Assembly: GCF_026810505.1 (NCBI RefSeq)
Contig: NZ_CP101750.1
Span: 3,129,254 to 3,193,253 of the forward strand
Length of the DNA: 64,000 bases
Direction of reading: 5' to 3'
Origin: Streptomyces sp. Je 1-369
GTDB taxonomy: Bacteria; Actinomycetota; Actinomycetes; Streptomycetales; Streptomycetaceae
How positions within the stretch are numbered: position 1 is the first letter of the stretch; the number at the start of each line of letters is the position of its first letter. Positions 1-7,185 of the stretch are shown piece after piece. Position numbers and translations under genes: made by a program. The notes below the pieces were generated by a model, which saw only the letters and a program-made list of their open reading frames with translations, had not been told where the DNA came from and searched no databases.

Positions 1-1
1 G

Positions 2-235
2 AAGACGATGCCGGGCAAGTCCCTGGACGTGGAGCGGGAGCTGCGCTGGCGCATCAAGCGGGCGTTCGACGAGGCGGGCATCCGCATCGTGGGCGGTCTG
101 CCGTTGGCGGTGCAGGAGGACCCGGCGGACCCCTCGGCCGGCGTCTCGGCTCCCTCCGCCTACGCCTCGGCGACGTCCCCCCAGTCCCTGGCGGCGTCCC
201 CGATACCGCCGCCCCCGCCGAACCTGGCGAAGTAA
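2..235 (+). CDS. MscS-type mechanosensitive ion channel, C-terminal fragment
   Basis: The gene enters from the left edge; only the last ~77 codons are present, ending in TAA. The readable part (KTMPGKSLDVERELRWRIKR, then FDEAGI) resembles the cytoplasmic C-terminal alpha/beta domain of MscS-family osmotic-release channels, where a REL-RI-K-FDE-GI pattern is typical. It is followed by a low-complexity Ala/Ser/Pro tail of about 45 residues ending PPPPPNLAK. The transmembrane pore lies outside the window, so the family call rests on this tail alone. An internal ATG at 8 is not regarded as a start. A strong hairpin (245-283) follows the stop. Confidence 0.6.
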   Translation, partial: KTMPGKSLDVERELRWRIKRAFDEAGIRIVGGLPLAVQEDPADPSAGVSAPSAYASATSPQSLAASPIPPPPPNLAK

Positions 236-244
236 CACCTACGC

Positions 245-283
245 GAAGGGGGCACCCGGAGAATCCTCCCGGGCGCCCCCTTC
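245..283. terminator. Bidirectional hairpin terminator
   Basis: The 9-base arm GAAGGGGGC (245-253) pairs with GCCCCCTTC (275-283), with further CCCGG/CCGGG pairing inside. It lies between the convergent MscS-type gene (+) and the ATPase gene (-). There is no clear T-tract, as is common in Streptomyces terminators. Confidence 0.65.
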
Positions 284-290
284 ACGTATG

Positions 291-323
291 CCTGTCATCG
301 CCCTGTCATCGCCCTGTCATCCG
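291..323. repeat. 11-bp tandem repeat, three copies, at a gene end
   Basis: Three near-identical copies of CCTGTCATCGC run from 291 to 323. They span the stop codon of the minus-strand ATPase gene, so each copy places a TCA (minus-strand TGA) in a different reading frame. Confidence 0.7.
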
Positions 324-782
324 AACCAACTCCCCTGCACCACCACGATCCGCTCTCCCCACGTTCCACTCCGCGTACACCGTTTTCCCGGCGGCGCACG
401 GCTCGCACCGCCAGCGGTCGGACAGCGCGCCCACCAGGAGCAGTCCGCGCCCGAACTGGTCCTCGCCCTCCGCCGTACGCGGCTCCGGCAGGCGCTCGCC
501 GCGCGGGTCGGTGACCTCGACGCGGAGGGCGTCGGCGCTGAGGGCGATCCGTACGCGGATGAGGCGGTCGTGGCGGCTGCCGTGGAGGAGGGCGTTGGTC
601 ATCAGCTCGGATACGACGAGGGCGGCGTCACCGGCGAGGGCGGCGTGCCCCCACTCCGTGACGAGGCGGGCGGCCCTGCGGCGGGCGAGGCCGACGCTGC
701 GGGCCTGCGGGGTGTAGTCGAGACGGTCCTCCAGGAGTACGGCTGGCTGGGGCGCCGGGTCCGAGCGGGCTGGTTCGGCCAT
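306..782 (-). CDS. Anti-sigma-factor-like ATP-binding protein (HATPase_c)
   Basis: A 158-residue single-domain GHKL ATPase of the SpoIIAB/RsbW type, a family that inhibits sigma factors or regulators by binding or phosphorylation. The N box is ELMTNALLHG and the G1-like box is VEVTDPRGE, followed by GRGLLLVGALSDRW. The ATG at 782 is chosen because AAGGAGG precedes it; an upstream in-frame extension to 878 lacks family similarity. The gene is divergent from the XRE/DUF397 pair, and this trio recurs in Streptomyces, where the ATPase is often annotated only as an ATP-binding protein. Its partner cannot be named from sequence. Confidence 0.85.
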   Translation of the reverse strand: MAEPARSDPAPQPAVLLEDRLDYTPQARSVGLARRRAARLVTEWGHAALAGDAALVVSELMTNALLHGSRHDRLIRVRIALSADALRVEVTDPRGERLPEPRTAEGEDQFGRGLLLVGALSDRWRCEPCAAGKTVYAEWNVGRADRGGAGELVRMTGR

Positions 783-947
783 GGTGACGCGCACCTCCTT
801 GTGCGGTCGGGGGCGACGGTGGCTCTGCCGTCCCTGCGGGTCCCTTGCAGGGGGCGGGACGGTGCGCTTCCGCCACATCGTGCCGCTGGGTTAGCGGCTG
901 AGTGCTGAACGTAGCGGCTCTCGCATCGCGGGCTCAAGTGGCTCGGA

Positions 948-957
948 GACAATTGTC
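948..957. promoter_or_regulatory. Palindrome GACAATTGTC in the divergent promoter region
   Basis: A perfect 10-bp palindrome lies between the divergent ATPase and XRE genes. It shares GACAA/TTGTC half-sites with the larger palindrome at 997-1011, suggesting that one protein, possibly the adjacent XRE regulator, binds both. This is inference from symmetry. Confidence 0.45.
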
Positions 958-996
958 CCCGAAAGAGGAAGGCTGTCGACCGGCCCGCGCCGACGA

Positions 997-1011
997 GGCG
1001 ACAATGTCGCC
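997..1011. promoter_or_regulatory. Palindrome GGCGACAATGTCGCC abutting the XRE start codon
   Basis: Seven-base arms GGCGACA/TGTCGCC around one central base end exactly at the base before the GTG at 1012. No Shine-Dalgarno sequence fits between palindrome and start. The XRE mRNA may therefore be leaderless or very short-leadered, with the palindrome acting as an autoregulatory operator. Confidence 0.5.
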
Positions 1012-1896
1012 GTGAACCGATCAGCGAACCTCGGCAACCGGGCGTCGACTGTCCTGGGGCGCAAGCTCGGCGGCGAACTTCTGCGGCTGCGCGACGCCTC
1101 CGGGAAGACCCAGCACCAGGCTGCTCAGACCATCAGCGCGACCAACTCGAAGATCGTGAAGATGGAACAGGGCTGGGTACCCATACGGGACCCGGACATC
1201 CGAGTGCTGTGCGAGTTCTACGAGGTGCGGGACCTCAAGTCTGTTGCCCGGCTCCTGGAGTTGGCACGACTCGACCGGGAGCGCCGCAAGGCCAAGGGGT
1301 GGTGGCAGCACGCGCCCCAGGCGGGGGCGATGGCCGAGTACATCGCGATGGAGGACGTCGCAACCAGAGTACGAACATGGCAACAGGCCCTCGTACCAGG
1401 GCTGCTGCAGACGCCCGAGTACACGAGGGCACTCGCCGTGAGCGAAGGTCTGTGGGAGGACCCGGACGAGATCGAGGGACTCGTCGATGTGCGCATGAAG
1501 CGGCAGGCCCGCTTGTCAGGGCCGGAGCCGCTCCAGTTCTACGCGGTGATCGGGGAGTCCGCGCTCCGACAGCAGGTAGGGGGCCCCGACGTCATGCGGG
1601 CGCAGTTGCAGCACCTGCTGACGGCGGCCCAACTCCCCAACGTCCATGTCCAGGTGCTGCCGTTCCGCGCGGGCAGTCACGCATGTATCGCGGGGTCCTT
1701 CAGCATCGTCTCCTTCGCGGAGACGGAGGCGATGGACGTCGTCCACGTCGACAGCATCGCGGCTACCGTGTGGATCGAGAACGACGCCGAGAGCGCCATG
1801 TACAGGACGTTCTTCGAACGCACGGCACGCCTGAGCCTGGCCCCGCGGGACTCACTCAGCCTGATCGAGACCATCAGCGAGGACATGCACCGATGA
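1012..1896 (+). CDS. XRE-family HTH regulator with DUF5753 domain
   Basis: A 294-residue protein with an N-terminal helix-turn-helix (about residues 18-70, LGGELLRLRDASGKTQHQAA) followed by a DUF5753 domain containing the hallmark VPGLLQTPEYTRAL, and later QLQHLLTAAQLPNVHVQVLP. This is the standard Streptomyces architecture; such genes are paired with small DUF397 genes, and members such as the Abaa/BldB-linked ones affect development. The GTG start directly follows a 15-bp palindrome. The stop overlaps the DUF397 start as ATGA, so the two are translationally coupled. The specific regulon is unknown. Confidence 0.9.
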   Translation: MNRSANLGNRASTVLGRKLGGELLRLRDASGKTQHQAAQTISATNSKIVKMEQGWVPIRDPDIRVLCEFYEVRDLKSVARLLELARLDRERRKAKGWWQHAPQAGAMAEYIAMEDVATRVRTWQQALVPGLLQTPEYTRALAVSEGLWEDPDEIEGLVDVRMKRQARLSGPEPLQFYAVIGESALRQQVGGPDVMRAQLQHLLTAAQLPNVHVQVLPFRAGSHACIAGSFSIVSFAETEAMDVVHVDSIAATVWIENDAESAMYRTFFERTARLSLAPRDSLSLIETISEDMHR

Positions 1897-2072
1897 ACAG
1901 CTTCGACTTCATGAAGTCCAGCTACAGCACGGCGAGCGGCGAGTGCGTCGAAGTAGCGGTCAATGTTCCCGGAACTGTTGCCATACGCGATTCCAAGGAT
2001 CCCGACCCCGACGCACCGATACTTCGCCTGGCCCCTGCGGCCTGGGCCCTCTTCACGGTTGCCCTGCGCTGA
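1893..2072 (+). CDS. DUF397 domain protein, small partner of the XRE regulator
   Basis: A 59-residue protein overlapping the upstream regulator by ATGA. It has the DUF397 signature: FMKSSYSTASGECVEVAV, then VAIRDSKDPD and a terminal PAAWALFTVAL. DUF397 proteins are nearly always encoded next to DUF5753 XRE regulators and are thought to act as their small antagonists or co-factors; the mechanism is poorly defined. The left arm of the large inverted repeat begins 12 bases after the stop codon. Confidence 0.9.
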   Translation: MNSFDFMKSSYSTASGECVEVAVNVPGTVAIRDSKDPDPDAPILRLAPAAWALFTVALR

Positions 2073-2084
2073 AGCGGTTGGCGA

Positions 2085-2272
2085 CTTCGGTGGGCCGGTG
2101 GCGTTGATGGTCACCGGGGCCGCCCGGGGTTTTGCGGAGTGTGGCGGTTCCGGGCCGGGAGTAAAGGGCGCTCCGCTGCGCTGCGCGTCGGCTGCGCCGA
2201 TTCCGCTTCGCTCCACCCTTGACTCCCGCCCCTGCACCGCAGTTGGGCATTGGCCCGGACGGCCAGGGGTGA
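2085..2272 (+). repeat. Left arm of large inverted repeat
   Basis: This 188-bp arm begins CTTCGGTGGGCCGGTGGCG and matches the reverse complement of 3241-3428 with about nine mismatches by eye (roughly 95% identity). The arm itself contains shorter symmetrical GCGCTCCGCTGCGCTGCGCG-like stretches. Confidence 0.9.
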
Positions 2273-2292
2273 GGCGGCGGACTTCTCTGGTC

Positions 2293-2400
2293 GGGTCATC
2301 ACCTCTCGTTGCCGGGTGCGGACCGGCCCAACGTGAGGCGTCCCCACGGTTCGGGGTGGGTCATCCGCTCTCGTTGCAGGGTGCGGACCGGTCCAACGTG
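2293..2400 (+). repeat. Two 43-bp elements, forward orientation
   Basis: Copies at 2293-2335 and 2358-2400 share GGGTCATC, CTCTCGTTGC, GGGTGCGGACCGG and CCAACGTG blocks at identical spacing. They are the opposite orientation of the four copies at 2931-3219. Confidence 0.85.
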
Positions 2401-2448
2401 GGTGGGAGTGATGGTCGGACTGCCAAAGGACTGCCCGGGCCGTCCCCT

Positions 2449-2809
2449 CCGGCACCTACTTCGGGAAAGTTGCGAATCGGCTGGCCGCGCGCCCCCTCGG
2501 CAGAGTGAATGCGCCCCCCGGCATGTGGGATTGCTGGCTCGGCTGCGTGAGAGCAGTGCTCTGGGCGGCGGCGTGCGGGGTGCGCGGGCGGGGCGGCGGT
2601 TGGGTCGGGCCGCCCCCTCTCCGGCACCTACTTTGGGAAAGTTGCGAACCGTCCCGGCGCGCGCCCCCCTCCCACACCCCGCACGCCCCCACCCATGCCG
2701 CTGATCTCGCGCATCCGGCGCGGCAAATTCCGCATGCCGGGGGGCGCATCCGTATCTGCTGGGGGGCGCGCGGCGAAGGCATTCGCAACTTTCCCAAAGT
2801 AGGTGCCGG
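2449..2809. repeat. Three 28-bp elements in the inner part of the inverted repeat
   Basis: CCGGCACCTACTTTGGGAAA followed by GTTGCGAA occurs at 2449-2476 (one substitution) and 2621-2648, and in reverse complement at 2782-2809. This is inner symmetry nested inside the 43-bp elements. Confidence 0.9.
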
Positions 2810-2930
2810 AGGGCGCCCGGGGCCGGGGGCGGTGGCGCTTCGATGGCGCTTCGGTCTGCCCGGGGTGGTCACCCCGCGCACGACGTACCGACCCCACCCC
2901 CCGACCATGACCATGACGGCGACGGCGACA

Positions 2931-3219
2931 CGCGATGGACCGGTCCGCACCCGGCCGCGAAAGCCGATGACCCGACCGGCGCACCGCGCGGCTGGCGGCG
3001 CCGCAACCGGGGCGGCGATACACGTTGGACCGGGCCGCACCCAGCAACGAAAGCCGATGACCCGCCCCGAACCCTGGGGACCACTCACGTTGGGCCGGGC
3101 CGCAGCAGGCAGCGCAAGCGGATGACCCGAGCAGCGCAGCCGCGCAGCTGGCGGCGCCGTGACCGGGGCGGTCGGCCACGTTGGACCGGGCCGCACCCGG
3201 CAGCGAGAGCGGATGACCC
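2931..3219 (-). repeat. Four 43-bp elements, inverted orientation
   Basis: Copies at 2931-2973, 3021-3063, 3086-3128 and 3177-3219 each run from a CACGTTGGACCGG-like start to GATGACCC. All are exactly 43 bases, and the spacing between copies varies (22-48 bases). Confidence 0.85.
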
Positions 3220-3240
3220 ACCCAGCAGTCCCCGCAGCCC

Positions 3241-3428
3241 CCACCCCTGGCCGTCCGGGTCAATGTCCCACTGCGGTGCAGGGGCGGGAGTCAAGGGTGG
3301 AGCGCAGCGGAATCGGCGAAGCCGACGCGCAGCGCAGCGGAGCGCCCTTTACTGCCGGCCCGGAACCGCCACACTCCGCACAACCCCGGGCGGCCCCGGT
3401 GACCATCAACGCCACCGGCCCACCGAAG
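3241..3428 (-). repeat. Right arm of large inverted repeat
   Basis: This is the inverted partner of 2085-2272 and ends at CACCGAAG (3421-3428). The mismatches are scattered substitutions rather than indels, suggesting an old but length-conserved duplication. Confidence 0.9.
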
Positions 3429-3555
3429 ACGCCGCCCAACCCGCCACCCACCCCGCGCACCCCGTGCAACACCCCACCCCCACAGGTAACGACTTGGTTG
3501 CCGGGGCGGTGTCCGCTATTGACGCCTCATTCACGCCAGCCGTACGGTCCTCACC

Positions 3556-3573
3556 AATTGGAAAGTTTCCTAA
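3556..3573. promoter_or_regulatory. Candidate CsnR operator upstream of the csn operon
   Basis: ATTGGAAAGTTTCCTAAC contains the perfect arms GGAAA/TTTCC around one G, about 50 bases before the csnR start. From memory, CsnR (the ROK repressor of chitosanase in S. lividans) binds a GGAAA-N-TTTCC palindrome of this kind, implying autoregulation of the operon. Confidence 0.65.
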
Positions 3574-3620
3574 CAGTTAGCGGCGACCGTTACCGTACGG
3601 GCGGCTGAGAGGCAGGTGTC

Positions 3621-4802
3621 GTGATGGCGACAGGCAGCATCCCGGGCGGCGCTCCGGGCACCCCCCGCGTCCTGCGTGCCATGAACGACCGGGCCGTTCT
3701 TGATCTCCTCGTCGTACACGGACCCCTCACCCGCACCCGCATCGGCGAGCTCACCGGGCTCTCCAAGCCGACCACCTCGCAGCTTCTCGGCCGCCTCGAA
3801 GCCGCCGGGCTCGTCCACACCACCGGCAGCCTCAGCGGTCGGCCCGGGCCCAACGCTCAGCTGTACGAGATCGACCCGGGCGCGGGACACGTCGCCGCCC
3901 TCTCCGCCGATCCCACGGGAATCACCGCTCTCGTCGCCGACATCACCGGCACCGTGCTCGGCAGGGAGCGCGTGGAGGCAGACGCCGTCGCCGAGGACGT
4001 GCGCCACCGCACCGCCCAGCTCGTCACCGAGGCCGTCGACGGTGCCCTGCGTCAGGCGGGGCTCGGGCACGAGGACCTGCGGGCCGCCGTCATCGGCACC
4101 CCGGGCGCCATCGACCCGCACACCGGCCAACTGCGCTACGCCCCGCACCTGCCGGGCTGGCACTCACGGACGCTGCGCGACGACCTCGCCGCCGTCCTCG
4201 GCACACCCGTCGACATCGAGAACGACGTCAATCTGGCAGCCGTCGCCGAGCAGTACGAAGGCGCCGCCCAGGACCACGACAACTACGTGCTGACCTGGCT
4301 CGACGACGGCGTGGGCGCAGCCATCGTGCTGGGCGGCACCCTGCTGCGCGGCGCGACCGGCGGCGCGGGCGAGATCGGGTACATGCCGCTCCCCGGCGCC
4401 CCGCTGGCGCACGGCGGCCCGGAGGCGACGCGCGGCCCGGACGGCGGAGGCGGATTCCAGAGCCTCGTCTCCGCGCCGGTCGTCCGCGAGCTCGCCGGTC
4501 CCGCGGGGACGCTGGACGCCGCCTTCGCCGACGACGCCGTCCTCGGCGAGGTGGCCCGCCGCCTCGCCACCGGCATCGCCGCCGTCGTCGCCGTCGTCGA
4601 CCCCGAACTCGTCGTACTGTCCGGCGCCGTCGCCCAGGCGGGCGGCGACAAGCTGCGGCTGCGCGTCGAGGAGGAGCTGACCGGGCTCGCCCTGCCCCGC
4701 CCGCAGGTCCGCATCAGCGAGCTCGACGGCGACCCGATCCTCACCGGCGCACTCCGCCAGGCCCTCACCCAGGCCCGCGACCAGGTCTTCGATACCGCCT
4801 GA
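3621..4802 (+). CDS. csnR: ROK-family repressor of chitosan-oligosaccharide uptake (CsnR-like)
   Basis: A 393-residue ROK regulator. Residues ~20-67 form a winged helix (RIGELTGLSKPTTSQLLGRL) that should bind the palindrome at 3556-3573. The rest is a ROK sugar-kinase fold with VIGTPGAIDPHTG and ENDVNLAA. The cysteine-rich zinc motif of many ROK proteins is absent; the corresponding region is GGAGEIGYMPLPG. It heads a six-gene same-strand run (lipoprotein, two permeases, GH4, BadF kinase) that matches csnREFGHK of S. coelicolor, where CsnR represses chitosanase and transport genes until glucosamine oligomers are present. The start could be GTG 3621 or ATG 3624. Confidence 0.82.
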   Translation: MMATGSIPGGAPGTPRVLRAMNDRAVLDLLVVHGPLTRTRIGELTGLSKPTTSQLLGRLEAAGLVHTTGSLSGRPGPNAQLYEIDPGAGHVAALSADPTGITALVADITGTVLGRERVEADAVAEDVRHRTAQLVTEAVDGALRQAGLGHEDLRAAVIGTPGAIDPHTGQLRYAPHLPGWHSRTLRDDLAAVLGTPVDIENDVNLAAVAEQYEGAAQDHDNYVLTWLDDGVGAAIVLGGTLLRGATGGAGEIGYMPLPGAPLAHGGPEATRGPDGGGGFQSLVSAPVVRELAGPAGTLDAAFADDAVLGEVARRLATGIAAVVAVVDPELVVLSGAVAQAGGDKLRLRVEEELTGLALPRPQVRISELDGDPILTGALRQALTQARDQVFDTA

Positions 4803-4864
4803 CCTCGCCCCGCCCGACCACATCCCCGACTCCCCAGCCACCTCCCCCGTAAAGGAAGTCCGCC

Positions 4865-6205
4865 ATGCCGCGATGGCGCATGCCCATCTGCGCGTCCGCG
4901 ACGCTCGCCGCAGCCGGTCTGCTGCTCTCCGGCTGCGCCAACCCGAGCGTCGGCAGCGCGAACGACGATCCGACGAAGCCGGTCACCATCAAGTTCTGGC
5001 ACGGCTGGGCCACGCCCGGCGAGGTCAAGGCCGTCAACGACAGCATCGACCGGTTCGAGAAGCTGCACCCGAACATCCACGTCAAGGCCACCGGGAACGT
5101 CTCCGACGAGACCATCAACCAGGCGTTGCGGGCGGGCGGCGACAAGGCGCCGGACGTGGTGTCCTCGTTCACCACCAACAACGTGGGCCAGTACTGCGAC
5201 TCCGGGATGTGGGCGGACCTCGATCCGTTCATGAAGAAGACCGGCCTCGACAAGCACAAGACGTTCCCCAAGACACTCCTCGACTACACGAGCTACCACG
5301 GCAGCCAGTGCGCGCTGCCGCTGCTCGCGGACGCCTTCGGGATGTACTACAACAAGGACGCCTTCGACGAGGCGGGCATCGAGCGGCCGCCGCGCACGAT
5401 GTCCGAGTTCGAGGAGGTCGCGAAGAAGCTGACCGTGCGGAGCGGCAAGAGGTCGTACAAACGGGTCGGGTTCATGCCCAACTTCCGCTTCTACCAGAAC
5501 AGCCCTGACCGGCTCTTCGCCCAGTGGGGGCCGGGGTACTTCGACGCGGACGGCGACTCGCGGCTCGCCGATGAGCCTTCGACTTACAAGTTCTTCAAGG
5601 CCGCCGGACAGCTCGCGGATGCGCAGGGTGGGTTCGACGATCTCGAGCGGTTCCGGATGACGTTCGGGGACGAGATGTCCAGCCAGAACGCCTTCCTGAC
5701 CCAGAAGGTCGCCATGCACCTGGACGGCGAGTGGCGCGGGCTGATGCTGAACGAGGCGAAGGCCAAGTTCAACTGGGACGTGGCGCCGCTGCCCGTCCCC
5801 GACGACCAGGCCGAGACGTACGGGCGCGGTTTCATCACCGGCACCGTCGCCGGCATCGCGCACAGCAGCAAGCACCAGAACGCCGCCTGGGAGCTGGTGC
5901 GGTTCCTGACCGCGGACACGAAGCAGGTCGTGAACTTCGCGAACGCCATCCACAACGTGCCCTCCACGTACGCGGCGCTCAAGTCGCCCGACCTGGACGC
6001 CGATCCGACCTTCCGGACGTTCTTCGACATCCTGGAGAACAAGCACAGCAAGGCCCTGCCGCCCTCCGTCAACGGCGGTGCCTACGTCGTCGCGCTGATG
6101 GACTTCGCGTACGGCGTCGAGGCCGGGCGCGTCTCCGACCTGCGCAAGGGGCTGAAGAAGCTCGACGAGCAGATCGACGCCGACACCCTCCAGTCGAAGA
6201 GCTGA
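4865..6205 (+). CDS. csnE: Sugar ABC transporter solute-binding lipoprotein (CsnE-like)
   Basis: A 446-residue extracytoplasmic binding protein of the SBP_bac_1 class. A type II signal peptide ends in the lipobox LLLSGC (Cys ~25). The mature start TIKFWHGWATPGEVKA is typical of CUT1 oligosaccharide-binding proteins, followed by DVVSSFTTNN and ALPLLADAFGMYYNKDAFDE. It should capture glucosamine oligosaccharides for the two permeases downstream; specificity is inferred from operon content. AAAGGAAG precedes the ATG. No ATPase is encoded here, so a shared MsiK-type ATPase elsewhere is expected. Confidence 0.82.
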   Translation: MPRWRMPICASATLAAAGLLLSGCANPSVGSANDDPTKPVTIKFWHGWATPGEVKAVNDSIDRFEKLHPNIHVKATGNVSDETINQALRAGGDKAPDVVSSFTTNNVGQYCDSGMWADLDPFMKKTGLDKHKTFPKTLLDYTSYHGSQCALPLLADAFGMYYNKDAFDEAGIERPPRTMSEFEEVAKKLTVRSGKRSYKRVGFMPNFRFYQNSPDRLFAQWGPGYFDADGDSRLADEPSTYKFFKAAGQLADAQGGFDDLERFRMTFGDEMSSQNAFLTQKVAMHLDGEWRGLMLNEAKAKFNWDVAPLPVPDDQAETYGRGFITGTVAGIAHSSKHQNAAWELVRFLTADTKQVVNFANAIHNVPSTYAALKSPDLDADPTFRTFFDILENKHSKALPPSVNGGAYVVALMDFAYGVEAGRVSDLRKGLKKLDEQIDADTLQSKS

Positions 6206-6241
6206 AGAGCTGAAGAGTTGAAGAGCTGAGGACTCTGACCC

Positions 6242-7177
6242 ATGGCATTGAACCTGTCCAACCCCGCGCGCCGCCGACTGCGCACGCTCGGGTTCCTGTC
6301 CCCCTGGCTGGTCGGCTTCAGCGTCTTCTTCGCGTACCCGCTGATCGCCACCGTCTACTTCTCCTTCATGCACTACAACCAGATCAAGGAGCCCACCTTC
6401 GTGGGCCTCAGGAACTGGACGTACGTGTTCGAGCAGATGCCCCTGTTCGGGCCCGCCCTGCGGAACACCCTCTGGCTCGTCGTGATCATGGTGGCGGTGC
6501 GGGTGGTCTTCGGGCTCTCGCTCGGGCTGCTGATCACGAAGATCAAGACGGGGGCGGGGTTCTTCCGCACCGCCTTCTACATCCCGTACCTCGCGCCGCC
6601 CGTGGCCGCCACCGTCGCCTTCGTCTTCCTGCTCAACCCGGGCTCGGGGCCGGTGAACGAGATCCTCGGGGCGGTCGGGATATCCGGACCCAACTGGTTC
6701 AACGATCCGGACACCGCCAAGCCCTCGCTCGTGCTGCTCTCCCTGTGGGGCATCGGCGACCTGATGGTGATCTTCATGGCCGCGCTGCTCGACGTACCGA
6801 AGGAGCAGTACGAGGCCGCCGAGCTGGACGGTGCGGGCGCGTTCGCCAAGTTCCGCTACGTGACGTGGCCGTCGATCACGCCGATCGTGATGTTCGCGGT
6901 GGTCACGGGCGTCGTACAGACCATGCAGTACTACACGCAGGCCCTGGTCGCGGGGAAGGTCGCCTCCGGCGTCAACATCGGGCCCGGGTCCGTCATCCAG
7001 CCAGGATACCCCGACCACTCGACCCTCACAGTGCCCCAGCTCGTCTACCAGATGGGCTTCCAGAACTTCAACACCGGCGCCGCGTGCGTGCTCTCGCTCG
7101 TGCTCTTCGCCATCGCCATGGCCGTGACGATGCTCCTGATGCGCAAGCGCTCCGGGCTGCTCTCGGCGGAGGACTGA
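6242..7177 (+). CDS. csnF: Sugar ABC transporter permease (CsnF-like)
   Basis: A 311-residue integral membrane protein with six predicted helices, the first at ~20-40 (LSPWLVGFSVFFAYPLIATV). The cytoplasmic EAA loop is visible as EQYEAAELDGAGAFAKFRYV, contacting the ATPase. It is the UgpA/MalF-type CUT1 half-pore that pairs with the next gene. It starts 36 bases after the binding-protein gene. Confidence 0.85.
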   Translation: MALNLSNPARRRLRTLGFLSPWLVGFSVFFAYPLIATVYFSFMHYNQIKEPTFVGLRNWTYVFEQMPLFGPALRNTLWLVVIMVAVRVVFGLSLGLLITKIKTGAGFFRTAFYIPYLAPPVAATVAFVFLLNPGSGPVNEILGAVGISGPNWFNDPDTAKPSLVLLSLWGIGDLMVIFMAALLDVPKEQYEAAELDGAGAFAKFRYVTWPSITPIVMFAVVTGVVQTMQYYTQALVAGKVASGVNIGPGSVIQPGYPDHSTLTVPQLVYQMGFQNFNTGAACVLSLVLFAIAMAVTMLLMRKRSGLLSAED

Positions 7178-7185
7178 GGACTTCG

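Larger units (their letters stand above)
2073..3554. other. Gene-free 1.5-kb stretch organised as a nested inverted repeat
   Basis: No open frame here shows a conserved domain or a plausible start; those on both strands translate the same repeat into Arg/Pro/Gly-rich strings. Nested symmetry is visible instead: 188-bp outer arms (2085-2272 and 3241-3428), 43-bp elements (two on the left, four inverted on the right), 28-bp elements (two left, one inverted right), and a short central symmetry around GCGCCCCCCGGCATG (2510-2524) and its complement (2734-2748). Transcripts crossing it would fold extensively. No transposase, terminal dinucleotide or clear target-site duplication was found. Confidence 0.8.

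Noticed and set aside
2456..3263. Several 190-260-codon open frames on both strands in the inverted-repeat region
   Set aside because: They translate the same 43-bp and 28-bp repeats into Arg/Pro/Gly-rich strings in many frames, have no ribosome-binding sites or domains, and overlap each other.
4283..7018. A 911-codon minus-strand open frame opposite csnR-csnF
   Set aside because: It is an antisense artefact; composition is His/Val/Glu/Arg-rich without any domain, and the plus-strand genes are clear.
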